Source of the DNA: Billgrantia desiderata
Lineage (GTDB): Bacteria; Pseudomonadota; Gammaproteobacteria; Pseudomonadales; Halomonadaceae
DNA length: 64,000 bases
Assembly: GCA_011742915.1 (NCBI GenBank)
Contig: JAAQTN010000013.1
Coordinates: 49,508-113,507 of the forward strand
Reading direction: 5' to 3'
Part shown: positions 44,820-54,136 of the stretch, piece after piece
Layout: each line of letters opens with the position of its first letter
Numbering within the stretch: the stretch's first letter is position 1
Position numbers and translations under genes: made by a program
Notes under the pieces: generated by a model
What the model saw: only the letters and a program-made list of their open reading frames with translations
Told to the model about the DNA's origin: nothing
Databases searched by the model: none

Positions 44820-46084
44820 CGTTTCACTCCTGAAGAGTCGTTCCCTGCGGGATAGGACGAGGCTCGCGCCTCGCGGTCTTGGGTCGAAGCGCCGGCAAGG
44901 CCCGGCTCGAAGCGATGGCGCCCGGGCGGTGCGGCCAGGTCGTGCCCCGTTATCGCCAGCCGCTGTCCATCGCTTGCATCGAAGAAGTGCGCCGTCTCGC
45001 GCCGCCACTGCAGCCGACAGGGCGAGCCGGCAGCGAGCGACGGCCTGCCGTCGAGGCGGGCGCGCAGCTGCTGGCTGCCGACCTTGAGCCGCACGATGCT
45101 GTCGGCACCGAGGTATTCGGCATCGATCACCTCGGCGGGCACACCGGGAGCGTCGGCCGGCAGCAGGCGGATCTCCTCCGGGCGCAGGCCCAGCCAGTGT
45201 CCCTTGGCCTCGTGGGGTGCCACGCTGCAGCGGGGTTCGCCGTCGATCACCGCGCCGTCCGCGGCAGCGGAAAGCGTCACCAGGTTCATCGCCGGGCTGC
45301 CGATGAAGCCGGCGGCGAAGGCGCTGGCCGGGCGCTCGTAGAGTTCGCTCGGGGTGGCGTCCTGCACGATGCGGCCGTCCTGCATCAGGATCACCCGGTC
45401 GCCCATGCTCATCGCCTCGACCTGGTCGTGGGTGACGTAGATCACCGTCATGCCGAGCCGCTGCTGCAGCGCCTTGATCTCGCGACGCATCTCGCCGCGC
45501 AGGCGGGCGTCGAGGTTGGACAGCGGCTCGTCCATCAGGCAGATGGGGTGTTCGGAGATGATCGCCCGGGCCAGCGCGACCCGCTGGCGCTGGCCGCCGG
45601 AGAGCTGGGCCGGCTTGCGCTCGAGATAGGCTTCGAGATCGACCAGTTGGGCCACCCGCGCCAGCCGCTCGCGGCGCTCGGCCTTGGGCACCTTGCGGCT
45701 ACGCAGGCCGAAGACGATGTTGTCGGCCACGCTCAGGTGGGGAAACAGCGCGTAGGACTGGAACACCATGCTGATGCCGCGGTCGCCCGGCGGCAGATGG
45801 GTGACGTCGCGCCCACCGATCTCGATGCGACCGGCAGTGGCCTGTTCGAGCCCGGCGATCATGCGCAGCGTGGTCGACTTGCCGCAGCCCGAGGGGCCGA
45901 GCAGGATGACGAACTCCCCCGGCGCCACGTCGAAGCCGATGGCGTCGACGGCAGCGGTATCGCCCCAGCGCTTGCTCACGGCCTCGAGCCGGATGCGCTG
46001 GTGATCTCGCATGGGGACGTGCGAACCGGATGGCTGGCGCTGCGGGCTCTGTTCCTGCCCCTGATTATTATTGTCTGGGTTCAT
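44816..46084 (-). CDS. ABC transporter ATP-binding protein, UgpC/MalK family
   Basis: This is a 422-aa ATPase that powers the CUT1-type importer. The Walker A motif is GPSGCGKST. The signature is [15 protein letters not shown], and Walker B is [15 protein letters not shown]-terminal regulatory TOBE-like domain includes [13 protein letters not shown]. The ATG at 46084 is preceded by GGAAG; a frame extending to 46126 has no ribosome-binding site. An unusually long polar N-terminus (about 25 residues, rich in Asn, Gln and Ser) comes before the ATPase core. It is the first gene of the operon and lies divergent from the GNAT-nitrilase gene. Confidence 0.9.
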   Translation of the reverse strand: MNPDNNNQGQEQSPQRQPSGSHVPMRDHQRIRLEAVSKRWGDTAAVDAIGFDVAPGEFVILLGPSGCGKSTTLRMIAGLEQATAGRIEIGGRDVTHLPPGDRGISMVFQSYALFPHLSVADNIVFGLRSRKVPKAERRERLARVAQLVDLEAYLERKPAQLSGGQRQRVALARAIISEHPICLMDEPLSNLDARLRGEMRREIKALQQRLGMTVIYVTHDQVEAMSMGDRVILMQDGRIVQDATPSELYERPASAFAAGFIGSPAMNLVTLSAAADGAVIDGEPRCSVAPHEAKGHWLGLRPEEIRLLPADAPGVPAEVIDAEYLGADSIVRLKVGSQQLRARLDGRPSLAAGSPCRLQWRRETAHFFDASDGQRLAITGHDLAAPPGRHRFEPGLAGASTQDREARASSYPAGNDSSGVKR

Positions 46085-46290
46085 ACTGCTTCCGCGTTGC
46101 CCGTGAAGGCGTGGCATGGCTGTCATCGACTCTCCCGAAACTCAGCGTAGCCGCTAATTCGACGAAGTGCGGCCATGCTGACGACTTTCGATGACAGCGC
46201 CATGACACGGTGACGACTCGGCCATGTTACGGAGGCAGCGAGCCCGGCATGCTAGACTGCTGGCTTTCCCCTGATCAGGAACCGAGCGCA

Positions 46291-47862
46291 ATGTCCCTTG
46301 AAGACCTGCACCTCAATCTCCGCAACCTGACGCAGGACGATTACCCTCAGCTCAAGCAGCTGATGGATGCCGTCTACGACGACATCGGCGGCGCCTGGCC
46401 GCAGCACTCCATCGACCGGCTGATCCAGGAGTTCCCCGACGGCCAGATCGCCATCGAGGACGACGAACGGCTGGTGGGCGTGGCGCTCACCGTGCGGGTC
46501 GACTACGACGAGTTCTCCAACCCGCACAAGTACGACGACCTGGTGGGCAACCGCGAGATCATCTTGAACGACCCCGAAGGCGACGCCATGTACGGGCTGG
46601 ACGTGCTGATCCACCCCGATTACCGCGGCTACCGCCTGGGCCGTCGCCTCTACGAGGCGCGCAAGGAGCTGTGCCGCTCGCTCAACCTGCGCTCGATCCT
46701 GGCCGGCGGGCGCATTCCCCAGTATCACGAGCACGCCGAGGAACTCTCGCCCGCCGAATACATCGAGCGGGTGGCGCGCAAGGAGATCTACGACCCGATT
46801 CTCTCCTTCCAACTGGCCAACGATTTCCAGGTCAAGCGACTGCTGCGCAAGTACCTGCCCGAGGACGAAAAGTCCCAGGGTTACGCCACCCTGCTGGAGT
46901 GGAATAACATCCTCTACGAGCCCGCCGAGCGGGTGCTGGAGAACCGCCCCACCCAGGTGCGTGTGGGCGCCGTGCAATGGCAGATGCGCGAGTGCGCCTC
47001 GGTGGAGTCTGTGCTGCAGCAGGTGGAGTATTTCGTCGATGCCATCTCCAGCTATCAGAGCGATTTCGCGGTGTTCCCGGAGCTGTTCAATGCCCCGGTG
47101 ATGGGCCTGCAGGACCGCGCCACCCAGCAGGACCAGCTCGCCGCCATCCGCTACCTGGCCGGCTTCACCGAGCAGTTCAAGACCGAAATCTCGCGCATGG
47201 CGGTCTCCTACAACATCAACATCATTGCCGGCTCGATGATCGAGGTGGGCGAGGACGACCGGCTCTACAACGTCAGCTACCTGTGCCATCGCGACGGTGA
47301 TGTCGAGAAGCAATCCAAGCTGCACATCACGCCCCAGGAGCGCCGCGAGTGGGTGATCGAGGGCGGCGACGAGCTGCGCGTGTTCGAGACCGATGCCGGT
47401 CGTGTCGGCATCCTGATCTGCTATGACGTGGAGTTCCCCGAACTCGGCCGGCTGCTGGCCGATCAGGACATGGACATCCTGTTCGTACCGTTCTGGACCG
47501 ACACCAAGAACGGCTACCTGCGGGTGCGCCACTGCGCCCAGGCGCGGGCCATCGAGAACGAGTGCTACGTGGTGCTGTGCGGCAGCGTGGGCAACGTACC
47601 GTCGATCCGCAACCTGGACATCCAGTACGCCCAGTCGTCGGTGTTCACGCCCTCGGACTTCGCCTTCCCCCACGACGCGGTGCTCTCCGAGACCACGCCC
47701 AATACCGAGATGGTGATCTTCTCAGACCTCGACCTCACCCGGCTCACCGTGGTGCGCGCCGAGGGCTCGGTGACCAATCTCAAGGACCGGCGCAAGGATC
47801 TGTTCGACCTGCGCTGGCGCGACTGGTCGTGGAAGTCCGGCTCACGCCAGGAAGAGAGCTGA
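46291..47862 (+). CDS. GNAT acetyltransferase-nitrilase fusion protein
   Basis: This is a 523-aa two-domain protein. Residues 1-200 are a GNAT acetyltransferase with the acetyl-CoA motif A at about 108-120 (HPDYRGYRLGRRL). Residues 225-505 are a carbon-nitrogen hydrolase with all three catalytic residues: Glu264 in FPELF, Lys343 in KLHITP and Cys377 in ICYDVEFPE. Such fusions are annotated as carbon-nitrogen hydrolase family proteins, and their substrate is uncertain. The combination suggests amide cleavage coupled to amine acetylation. The start at 46291 begins MSLEDLHLNLRNL; a longer frame upstream lacks a site. It is followed 4 bases later by mtfA. Confidence 0.9.
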   Translation: MSLEDLHLNLRNLTQDDYPQLKQLMDAVYDDIGGAWPQHSIDRLIQEFPDGQIAIEDDERLVGVALTVRVDYDEFSNPHKYDDLVGNREIILNDPEGDAMYGLDVLIHPDYRGYRLGRRLYEARKELCRSLNLRSILAGGRIPQYHEHAEELSPAEYIERVARKEIYDPILSFQLANDFQVKRLLRKYLPEDEKSQGYATLLEWNNILYEPAERVLENRPTQVRVGAVQWQMRECASVESVLQQVEYFVDAISSYQSDFAVFPELFNAPVMGLQDRATQQDQLAAIRYLAGFTEQFKTEISRMAVSYNINIIAGSMIEVGEDDRLYNVSYLCHRDGDVEKQSKLHITPQERREWVIEGGDELRVFETDAGRVGILICYDVEFPELGRLLADQDMDILFVPFWTDTKNGYLRVRHCAQARAIENECYVVLCGSVGNVPSIRNLDIQYAQSSVFTPSDFAFPHDAVLSETTPNTEMVIFSDLDLTRLTVVRAEGSVTNLKDRRKDLFDLRWRDWSWKSGSRQEES

Positions 47863-47866
47863 CGCC

Positions 47867-48682
47867 ATGTTTCGCCGCCTGCGCCGCTGGCGGGCCGAGC
47901 GCTTCGAGGCCCGTCATCCATTTCCCGAGGCAGCCTGGGCCGAGGCCCGCTCGCGCCTGCCGCTGTTGACCTTTCTCGGCGACGAGGAGGCCGAGCGCCT
48001 GGGCCGGCGCGCCTGGCACTTCCTGCATGCCAAGCGCACCAGCATGCATCCCGATCTGGCCGCCCACACCACTTTCGACGAGCCCGCCCAGTTGGCCCTG
48101 GCGGCCCAGGCCTGCCTGCTGACGCTGGGCTGGTCGGACGACGACCACGACGAGGCGTTCAGCGGCTTCCACGAGATCCTGATCCTGCCGGAAGCCTTCC
48201 ACCGCCAGGTGGAGGAAATGGACGAGTTCGGCGTGATGCACGCCTACGAGGACGAGCGCGCCGGCGAGACCTCGGCCCAGGGGCCGGTGGTGCTGGCCTT
48301 CCCCGACCTGATGGAGAGCGGCGACTTCAGCGGCTTCAACGTGGTGATACACGAGCTGGCCCATAAGCTCGACATGGGCAATTCGCTCGACGTCGACGGC
48401 TTCCCGCCGCTGCCTCGCGACATGGACCCCAAGGAGTGGCACCGTGTCTTCACCGCGGTGTGGGACGACCTGCAGGCGCACCTGGAGCGCGGCGAAGAGC
48501 CGCCCATCGACGACTACGCCGCCACCCACCCCGGCGAGTGCTTCGCCGTATGTTGCGAGGCCTTCTTCTCCGCCCCGGACGTGCTCAGCGGCGCCTACCC
48601 TGAGCTCTATGACCTGCTCACCCGCTACTTCCGTCAGGACCCGTTGAAGCGTCTTCCACCGCTCGAGCTCGAGGAAGCCTAG
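47867..48682 (+). CDS. mtfA: MtfA-type zinc peptidase
   Basis: This is a 271-aa M90 family protein. The HELAHKLD zinc motif is at residues 162-169, with the typical downstream glutamate in FAVCCEAFFSAPD. The N-terminus WHFLHAKR and the LPEAF segment are family marks. In E. coli, MtfA is an aminopeptidase that binds the Mlc repressor and raises ptsG expression. Its role here is unknown. It starts 4 bases after the GNAT-nitrilase gene and ends convergently with the HIBDH gene, overlapping by 4 bases. Confidence 0.92.
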   Translation: MFRRLRRWRAERFEARHPFPEAAWAEARSRLPLLTFLGDEEAERLGRRAWHFLHAKRTSMHPDLAAHTTFDEPAQLALAAQACLLTLGWSDDDHDEAFSGFHEILILPEAFHRQVEEMDEFGVMHAYEDERAGETSAQGPVVLAFPDLMESGDFSGFNVVIHELAHKLDMGNSLDVDGFPPLPRDMDPKEWHRVFTAVWDDLQAHLERGEEPPIDDYAATHPGECFAVCCEAFFSAPDVLSGAYPELYDLLTRYFRQDPLKRLPPLELEEA

Positions 48683-49566
48683 ACTCTGCCCTGCTCCAGC
48701 AACCCGACCAGCTCCGGCACCGGCTTGTCGGCATGGCCGGCATCGCTGGCCTGGCGATAGAGTGCCAGTACCGCTTCGGCCACTCCGCCCTCGGCGGCGA
48801 GGTCCTCGGTCATGGTGCGGTAGTAGCCGATGTCCTTGAGCGCGTTGGCCACGCTGAAGCGAAATCCCGAAGGGTCGCCGGCTTCGATGTAGGGGCGCAG
48901 CCGCTCCAGCACCACGCCCCCGCCGCCGCCCTTGCCCAGCACGTCGAGCAGCGCCGCATCGTCGATGCCGGCCCGGCGCGACGCCGCCGCGGCTTCGGCC
49001 AGCACCGCGGTGAAGCCCAGCGAGACGAAGTTGTGCAGCAGCTTCAGCGTATGCCCCGCCCCCACCGGCCCGGCGTGGGCGATGTTCTCGGCGAAGCATT
49101 CGAGCAGCGGGCGCACCTCGGCGAACAGCGCCTCGGGCGCGCCGATGATCAGGTTCAGCCGCCCCTCCTCGGCTTCCTTGGGCGTGCGGGTCATGGCGGC
49201 GTCCATGAAGCGCCCGCCGGCGGCCTCCACCCGGGCGGCAACTCGTTCGGTGGAGCTCGGCAGCGCCGTGGAGCAGTCGATCACCAGCGTGCCGGGCGCC
49301 AGCCCCTCGAGCACCCCGCCCGGTTCGAACAGCACCGCTTCCACCTGGGGCGAGCCGGTGACGCAGAGGATCACCACCTCGGCGGCCTCGGCCACCTCGC
49401 GTCCGCTGCCCTTGGCCACCCCACCGGCGCCGAGCAGGTCTTCCACCGGCTGGTTGCCCGGATGATCCAGAAAGCAGAGCGCATGGCCACCGCGCAGAAT
49501 GTTGGCGGCAATGCCGTGCCCCATCAGGCCGACCCCGATCAGGCCGACCCGGCGTGATGCCTTCAT
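48679..49566 (-). CDS. NAD(P)-dependent oxidoreductase, HIBDH family (second copy of the TRTPKEA subfamily)
   Basis: This is a 295-aa beta-hydroxyacid dehydrogenase. The Rossmann motif is VGLIGVGLMGHG. The substrate loop DAAMTRTPKEAEEGRLN and the catalytic lysine in GHTLKLLHN match the paralogue at 2523 closely along the whole length (for example HPGNQPV and CVTGSPQVE). It is the last gene of the tetronate operon, 31 bases behind the aldehyde dehydrogenase. The ATG at 49566 is preceded by GAGAGGAG. The substrate is unknown; its position suggests a role after or beside threonate/erythronate oxidation. Confidence 0.88.
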   Translation of the reverse strand: MKASRRVGLIGVGLMGHGIAANILRGGHALCFLDHPGNQPVEDLLGAGGVAKGSGREVAEAAEVVILCVTGSPQVEAVLFEPGGVLEGLAPGTLVIDCSTALPSSTERVAARVEAAGGRFMDAAMTRTPKEAEEGRLNLIIGAPEALFAEVRPLLECFAENIAHAGPVGAGHTLKLLHNFVSLGFTAVLAEAAAASRRAGIDDAALLDVLGKGGGGGVVLERLRPYIEAGDPSGFRFSVANALKDIGYYRTMTEDLAAEGGVAEAVLALYRQASDAGHADKPVPELVGLLEQGRV

Positions 49567-49597
49567 GTCTCTCTCCTCTCGCTGTGAATCGTTCGTC

Positions 49598-51058
49598 TCA
49601 ACCATGCTTGATCGCCACGGTCTTCAGCCGAGTGTAGCTGCGCAGCCCCTCGAAGCCTTTCTCGCGGCCGTGCCCGGAGCGCCCCACGCCACCGAACGGC
49701 AGCTCGATGCCACCCCCGGCGCCGTAGTTGTTGATGAACACCTGACCGCTGCGGATGCCCTTGGCCAGACGCAGCTGACGGCCGCCGTCGCGGGTCCACA
49801 CACCGGCACAGAGGCCGAAGTCGGTGGCGTTGGCCAGGCGCAGCGCCTCGGTCTCGTCGCGGAAGACCTGTACCGCCAGCACCGGGCCGAACAGCTCCTC
49901 GCGCAGCACTGCATGGCCAGCGGGGATGTCGGTGAGCAGGTGGGGCACCACGAAATGGCCGCCCTCGGGGGCTCCGGCGGCCAATGCCCCCTGCGCCGCC
50001 ACGCGCACACCGTCGGCCTGGGCGGCTTCCAGGCGTGCCTCCAGGCCGGCCTTCTGGCGCGCATTGATCAAGGGGCCGCAGTCGGCGTTGGCTTCGCCGG
50101 CATCGCAGCGCAGCGCCGAGAAGCGCTCGACCAGCTCGCCCAGCACCGCCTCGGCGCAGCTCGCCTCCACCAGCAGACGGCTGCCGGCCGAGCAGGTCTG
50201 GCCGGCGTTCTGGATGATGGCGCGCACCACGGCATCCAGCGCGACGTCCATGTCGGCGTCGGCGAAGACGATCTGCGGCGACTTGCCGCCCAGCTCCAGG
50301 GTCACCGGCACATGGTGCGCCGCGGCGGCCTGGGCCACCTGAGTGCCGGTCTCGGGCGAGCCGGTGAAGGAGAGATGATCGATGGCCGGGTGCGCAGCCA
50401 ACGCCGCGCCCGCTTCGCGCCCCAGCCCCGGCACCACGTTGAGCACGCCGGGCGGCAGGCCCGCCTCGCAGGCCAGTTCGGCCAGGCGCAGCACGCTCAG
50501 GCAGGCGTCTTCGGCTGGCTTGAGCACCACGCTGTTGCCGGTGGCCAGCGCCGCCGCCACGCAGCGCCCGAAGATCTGTGCCGGATAGTTCCAGGGGATG
50601 ATCTGTGCGCACACACCATAGGGCTCGCGCAGGGTGAGCACGGTGAAGCCTTCGTCGAAGGGCAGCGTCTCGCCATGCAGCTTGTCGGCACCGCCGCCGT
50701 AGAAGCGGAAGTAGCGCGCGCAGGCGCGAATGTCGGCCTCGGCCTGGCTCATCGGCTTGCCGGTATCGGCGCACTCCAGCGCTGCCAGGTTGGCGTGGTC
50801 GGCGTCGATGGCGTCGCCGAACTGCAGCAGCCACTCGCCGCGGCGCTTCGCGCTCCAGCGTGCCCACTCGCCAAGGCTGCCGGCGAAGGCGCGGCGCGCG
50901 GCGTCGACGGCCACCATCACCTCCTCGGCCTGACAGCGGGCGATCTGGGCGATGGTCCGGCCGCTGGAAGGCGTCTGCACGTCGAGCAGCGCCTGGGTCG
51001 GCACCCATTCGCCACCGATCAGGGCGTGTCGGGGCGGTATCACGGGTAGAACGGTCAT
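49598..51058 (-). CDS. Aldehyde dehydrogenase family protein
   Basis: This is a 486-aa ALDH-superfamily enzyme with IIPWNYP, SFTGSPETG, the general base in TLELGGKSPQI and the nucleophile in GQTCSAGSR. The C-terminal GGGIELPFGGVGRSGHGREK is typical of betaine/aminoaldehyde-type ALDHs. It lies between dctM (40 bases upstream) and the HIBDH gene in the tetronate operon, so it probably oxidises an aldehyde made from the imported acid sugar. The upstream leader carries three GACAAN repeats (GACAAAGACAACGACAAG) just before the GGAGG ribosome-binding site. Confidence 0.9.
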   Translation of the reverse strand: MTVLPVIPPRHALIGGEWVPTQALLDVQTPSSGRTIAQIARCQAEEVMVAVDAARRAFAGSLGEWARWSAKRRGEWLLQFGDAIDADHANLAALECADTGKPMSQAEADIRACARYFRFYGGGADKLHGETLPFDEGFTVLTLREPYGVCAQIIPWNYPAQIFGRCVAAALATGNSVVLKPAEDACLSVLRLAELACEAGLPPGVLNVVPGLGREAGAALAAHPAIDHLSFTGSPETGTQVAQAAAAHHVPVTLELGGKSPQIVFADADMDVALDAVVRAIIQNAGQTCSAGSRLLVEASCAEAVLGELVERFSALRCDAGEANADCGPLINARQKAGLEARLEAAQADGVRVAAQGALAAGAPEGGHFVVPHLLTDIPAGHAVLREELFGPVLAVQVFRDETEALRLANATDFGLCAGVWTRDGGRQLRLAKGIRSGQVFINNYGAGGGIELPFGGVGRSGHGREKGFEGLRSYTRLKTVAIKHG

Positions 51059-51098
51059 ACATCCTCCTTGTCGTTGTCTTTGTCCTTGAGGTCGTTCC

Positions 51099-52373
51099 TC
51101 AGTAGACCAGTCTCACCAGACCCAGCGAGATCCACGGCATGTAGGTGATCGCCACCAGGCAGGCCAGCACCACCAGCACGAAGCGCACCAGCCAGGGCAG
51201 CATCTGATCGATGGAGATCTTGGCCACCGCGCAGGCGGCGAACAGGTTCACCCCCAGCGGCGGCGTGATCATGCCCAGCGCCAGGTTGACCACCATGATC
51301 AGACCGAAGTGCACCGGATGGACGCCGAACTGGATGGCAATGGGCGTCAGGATCGGCGCCAGCACCAGGATGGCGGCGGAAGTCTCGATGAACATGCCGA
51401 CGATCAGCAGCAGCACGTTGACCGCCAGCAGGAAGGTCATGGGGCTGTCGAACACACCGGTCACCCAGCCGGCGATATGGCCCGGCAGGCCCGTCCGGCT
51501 GATCAGGAAGCTGAACAGCGAGGCCGCAGCGATGATCAGCATCACCGCGGCGGTGGAGATCACGCTCTGGCGCAGGATCGGCCACAGGTCGGCGACCTTG
51601 AGCTCACGGTAGTAGAGCCCGCCCACCAGCAGGGCGTAGAACACTGCCACCGCCGAAGCCTCGGTGGGGGTGAATACGCCGCCGTAGATCCCGCCGATCA
51701 CCACCACCGGCATCAGCAGTGCCGCCCAGGCGCGCTTGAACGAGATCACGAAGCTGGTGCTGTCCTTGTGGTCCTCCAGGCCGAAGCCACGCACCTTGCA
51801 GAACAAATAGAGGAACAGGATCAAGGCGGTGCCGATGAGCAGGCCCGGCCCCACCCCGGCCAAAAACAGCTGGCCGATGGAGGTGTCGGTGCTCACACCG
51901 AACAGGATCAGCGGGATCGATGGCGGGATCAGCACCCCGAGCTCCGCCGACGAGGCCTGGATCGAGGCCGCCAGCGGCTTGGGGTAGCCATGGCGCACCA
52001 TGGCCGGAATCAGGATGGCGCCGATGGCGAAGGTGGTCGCCACGCTGGAGCCGGACACCGCGGCGAACATCATGCAGGTCAGTACGCAAGTCATCGCCAG
52101 CCCGCCCTGCACGCCGCCGACGATGGATTTGGCCAGGTCCACCAGGCGCTGGGAGATGCCGCCGGCGGCCATCAGATTGCCGGCGAGAATGAAGAACGGG
52201 ATCGCCATCAGCGGGAACTTGTCGATGCCGATGAACATCTGCTGCGGCACCAGCAGCAGCGGCAGCCGGGTGAAGAACTCGATGCCGATGATCGAGGCCA
52301 GCATGATCGACACGGCGATCGGCACGCCGAAGGCGAACAGGATGATCAATGACAGACCGATGACCAGGTTCAT
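51099..52373 (-). CDS. TRAP transporter large membrane subunit, DctM family
   Basis: This is a 424-aa permease with about 12 helices. Typical stretches are FPLMAIPFFILAGNLMAAGG, AAVSGSSVATTFAIGAILIP, LGVLIPPSIPLILFG and MITPPLGVNLFAACAV. The ATG at 52373 overlaps the stop of the DctQ gene by 4 bases. It forms the ion-driven permease with DctQ and works with the DctP receptor encoded upstream. The operon context suggests C4 sugar acids (threonate, erythronate) as substrate. Confidence 0.93.
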   Translation of the reverse strand: MNLVIGLSLIILFAFGVPIAVSIMLASIIGIEFFTRLPLLLVPQQMFIGIDKFPLMAIPFFILAGNLMAAGGISQRLVDLAKSIVGGVQGGLAMTCVLTCMMFAAVSGSSVATTFAIGAILIPAMVRHGYPKPLAASIQASSAELGVLIPPSIPLILFGVSTDTSIGQLFLAGVGPGLLIGTALILFLYLFCKVRGFGLEDHKDSTSFVISFKRAWAALLMPVVVIGGIYGGVFTPTEASAVAVFYALLVGGLYYRELKVADLWPILRQSVISTAAVMLIIAAASLFSFLISRTGLPGHIAGWVTGVFDSPMTFLLAVNVLLLIVGMFIETSAAILVLAPILTPIAIQFGVHPVHFGLIMVVNLALGMITPPLGVNLFAACAVAKISIDQMLPWLVRFVLVVLACLVAITYMPWISLGLVRLVY

Positions 52374-52951
52374 GAGCGCGGCCCTCCGCGCTCGACGTCC
52401 TCGGCGGTCTCGGGCATGGCACGGCGCAGGTCGTGCATCTCCACCTCGGCCTCGCCCAGGTCGGGCCCCACCGCCTCGCGGCCGGTCAGCTGGGCCAGCA
52501 GCCGGGCGATCACCGAGACGATGGCGAAGCCGGCGCCGATGGGAATGGCGGCATAGGCGTAGGCCATGGAGATGTTCATGCCCGACATGGTCTGGTTGGC
52601 GACGCGCCGGGTCATGAGGATGCCGTAGTGGACCAGCACCGCCAGCACCAGCAGGCAGCACAGCACGATGGCGATCTCGAGCACCAGCAGTAGGCGCTGC
52701 GGCACCACCTTGTAGATCGCCTCCACGGCCATCATGTAGCCACCGCGAAAGGTCGCGGCCGCGGCCATGAACACGCACCAGATCATCGCCGTGCGCGCCG
52801 CCACCTCGGTCCAGGTGGAGGGCGCATTGAAGACGAAGCGGGTCAGCACCTGATAGAAGCTGAACGACACCGACACCACCAGCATGACGACGGCGACGAC
52901 CATGGCCAGGCGCGTCAGCTGACGTTCGAAACGAAGAAAGAGATCCACCAT
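52370..52951 (-). CDS. TRAP transporter small membrane subunit, DctQ family
   Basis: This is a 193-aa subunit with four helices, for example LAMVVAVVMLVVSVSFSFYQ. The DctQ loop is PSTWTEVAARTAMIWCVFMA, and RGGYMMAVEAIYKVVPQRLL follows. Its C-terminal tail of about 45 residues is acidic and longer than that of the other TRAP operon. It is separated from dctP by 116 bases with a strong hairpin, and overlaps dctM by 4 bases. Confidence 0.9.
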   Translation of the reverse strand: MVDLFLRFERQLTRLAMVVAVVMLVVSVSFSFYQVLTRFVFNAPSTWTEVAARTAMIWCVFMAAAATFRGGYMMAVEAIYKVVPQRLLLVLEIAIVLCCLLVLAVLVHYGILMTRRVANQTMSGMNISMAYAYAAIPIGAGFAIVSVIARLLAQLTGREAVGPDLGEAEVEMHDLRRAMPETAEDVERGGPRS

Positions 52952-52972
52952 GGGCTCACGATTCCTGCCGAC

Positions 52973-52998
52973 GCGCTCCCGCTATACACCGGGAGCGC
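52973..52998 (-). repeat. Intercistronic hairpin between dctP and dctQ
   Basis: GCGCTCCCG and CGGGAGCGC form a 9-base perfect stem with an 8-base loop, between the end of dctP (53068) and the start of dctQ (52951). No T-run follows on the minus strand. It is positioned like the hairpins at 8753 and 43389. Confidence 0.6.
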
Positions 52999-53067
52999 AG
53001 TTGGGAAACTCAGCGTTAGAGAAGGCCCGCGCGGCGCGGCGACGCCGCACAGGCGTTCACGCTCTGC

Positions 53068-54066
53068 TCAGCAGCTGGCCGCCTTCTCCTGGATCCTCTC
53101 CAGCATCTCGCTGCCGTGCTGGCGGGTGAAGATCTCGTAGGCCGGCTCGACCGCCTGCTGGAAGGGGCCGATGTCGATCTCGGTGTTGACCGTCATGCCA
53201 TTGTCGCGCAGCAGGGCCACGCCCTCCTCCTCGAGCCGCGATACCTCGCCGCGGGTCGCCTCGGCCGAGGCGCGGGCGGCTTCGTGGAACCACTCGCGCT
53301 CCTCGTCGCTGAGCCCATCGAGCAGCAGCGGCGAACCCAGCACGGCGGCGGGCGAATAGACGTGCCCGGTGAGCGAGAGATGATCCTGCACTTCCCAGAA
53401 GTTGGTGGCGACGATCACCGTGATGGGGTTCTCCTGACCGTCCACCACGCCCTGCTGCAGCGCCGTGAAGAGCTCCGGGAAGGCCATCGGGGTGGGCCGT
53501 GCGCCCAACTGACGGAACGCCTCCTGGTGCACCTCGTTCTCCATGGTGCGCACCCGCAGCCCTTCGGCATCGCTGGGGCTGGTCACTTCGCGACGGCTGT
53601 TGGTGAGGTGACGGAAGCCGTTCTCCGACCAGGCCAGGCCGACCAGGTCGTGCTGGCCCATCTTCTCCAGCAGCTCGTCGCCGAGCTCGCTGTCGAGCAC
53701 GCAGCGCGCCTGATCGTAGCTCTCGAACAGGAACGGCAGGTCGAGCACGTAGGTCTCCGGCACGAAGTTGCCGAGCGGGCCGGTAGAAGTGATGACCACG
53801 TCCACGGTGCCGATCTGCAGGCCTTCGATCATCTCGCGCTCGCCGCCCAGCGCGCCGGAGGCGTATTCGGTGACCGTGAAGGCGCCGTCGCTGAGCGCTT
53901 CCAGGGTCTCCTTGAAGGCCCGGGCACCCACCGCATAGTGGGAGGTGGAAGAGAGGGTGTGACCCAGGCTGACCTCCTGGGCGGCCTGGGCATTGGCGAC
54001 CAGAGCGGCGGCGGTGATGCCGCCGATGGCAGCGGTGAGGGCGTGGCGTACGAACTGCGTTTTCAT
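53068..54066 (-). CDS. TRAP transporter substrate-binding protein, DctP family (sugar-acid type)
   Basis: This is a 332-aa periplasmic receptor. The signal peptide (MKTQFVRHALTAAIGGITAA, continuing to AQA) precedes a mature start at QEVSLGHTLSSTSHYAVGAR. The family core runs YASGALGGEREMIEGLQIGT, GLRVRTMENEVHQEAFRQLG with the ligand arginine, PMAFPELFTALQQGVVDGQE and NFWEVQDHLSLTGHVYSP. The gene comes after denD in the tetronate operon. The likely ligand is L-threonate, D-erythronate or a related C4 acid (inference). Confidence 0.93.
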   Translation of the reverse strand: MKTQFVRHALTAAIGGITAAALVANAQAAQEVSLGHTLSSTSHYAVGARAFKETLEALSDGAFTVTEYASGALGGEREMIEGLQIGTVDVVITSTGPLGNFVPETYVLDLPFLFESYDQARCVLDSELGDELLEKMGQHDLVGLAWSENGFRHLTNSRREVTSPSDAEGLRVRTMENEVHQEAFRQLGARPTPMAFPELFTALQQGVVDGQENPITVIVATNFWEVQDHLSLTGHVYSPAAVLGSPLLLDGLSDEEREWFHEAARASAEATRGEVSRLEEEGVALLRDNGMTVNTEIDIGPFQQAVEPAYEIFTRQHGSEMLERIQEKAASC

Positions 54067-54136
54067 TGTTGTGACCTCTTCGTCGTAAAACACCTCGGTG
54101 GTTGTCGGCGGCCTGTCGGCCGCGGCTTTGTGCTCG

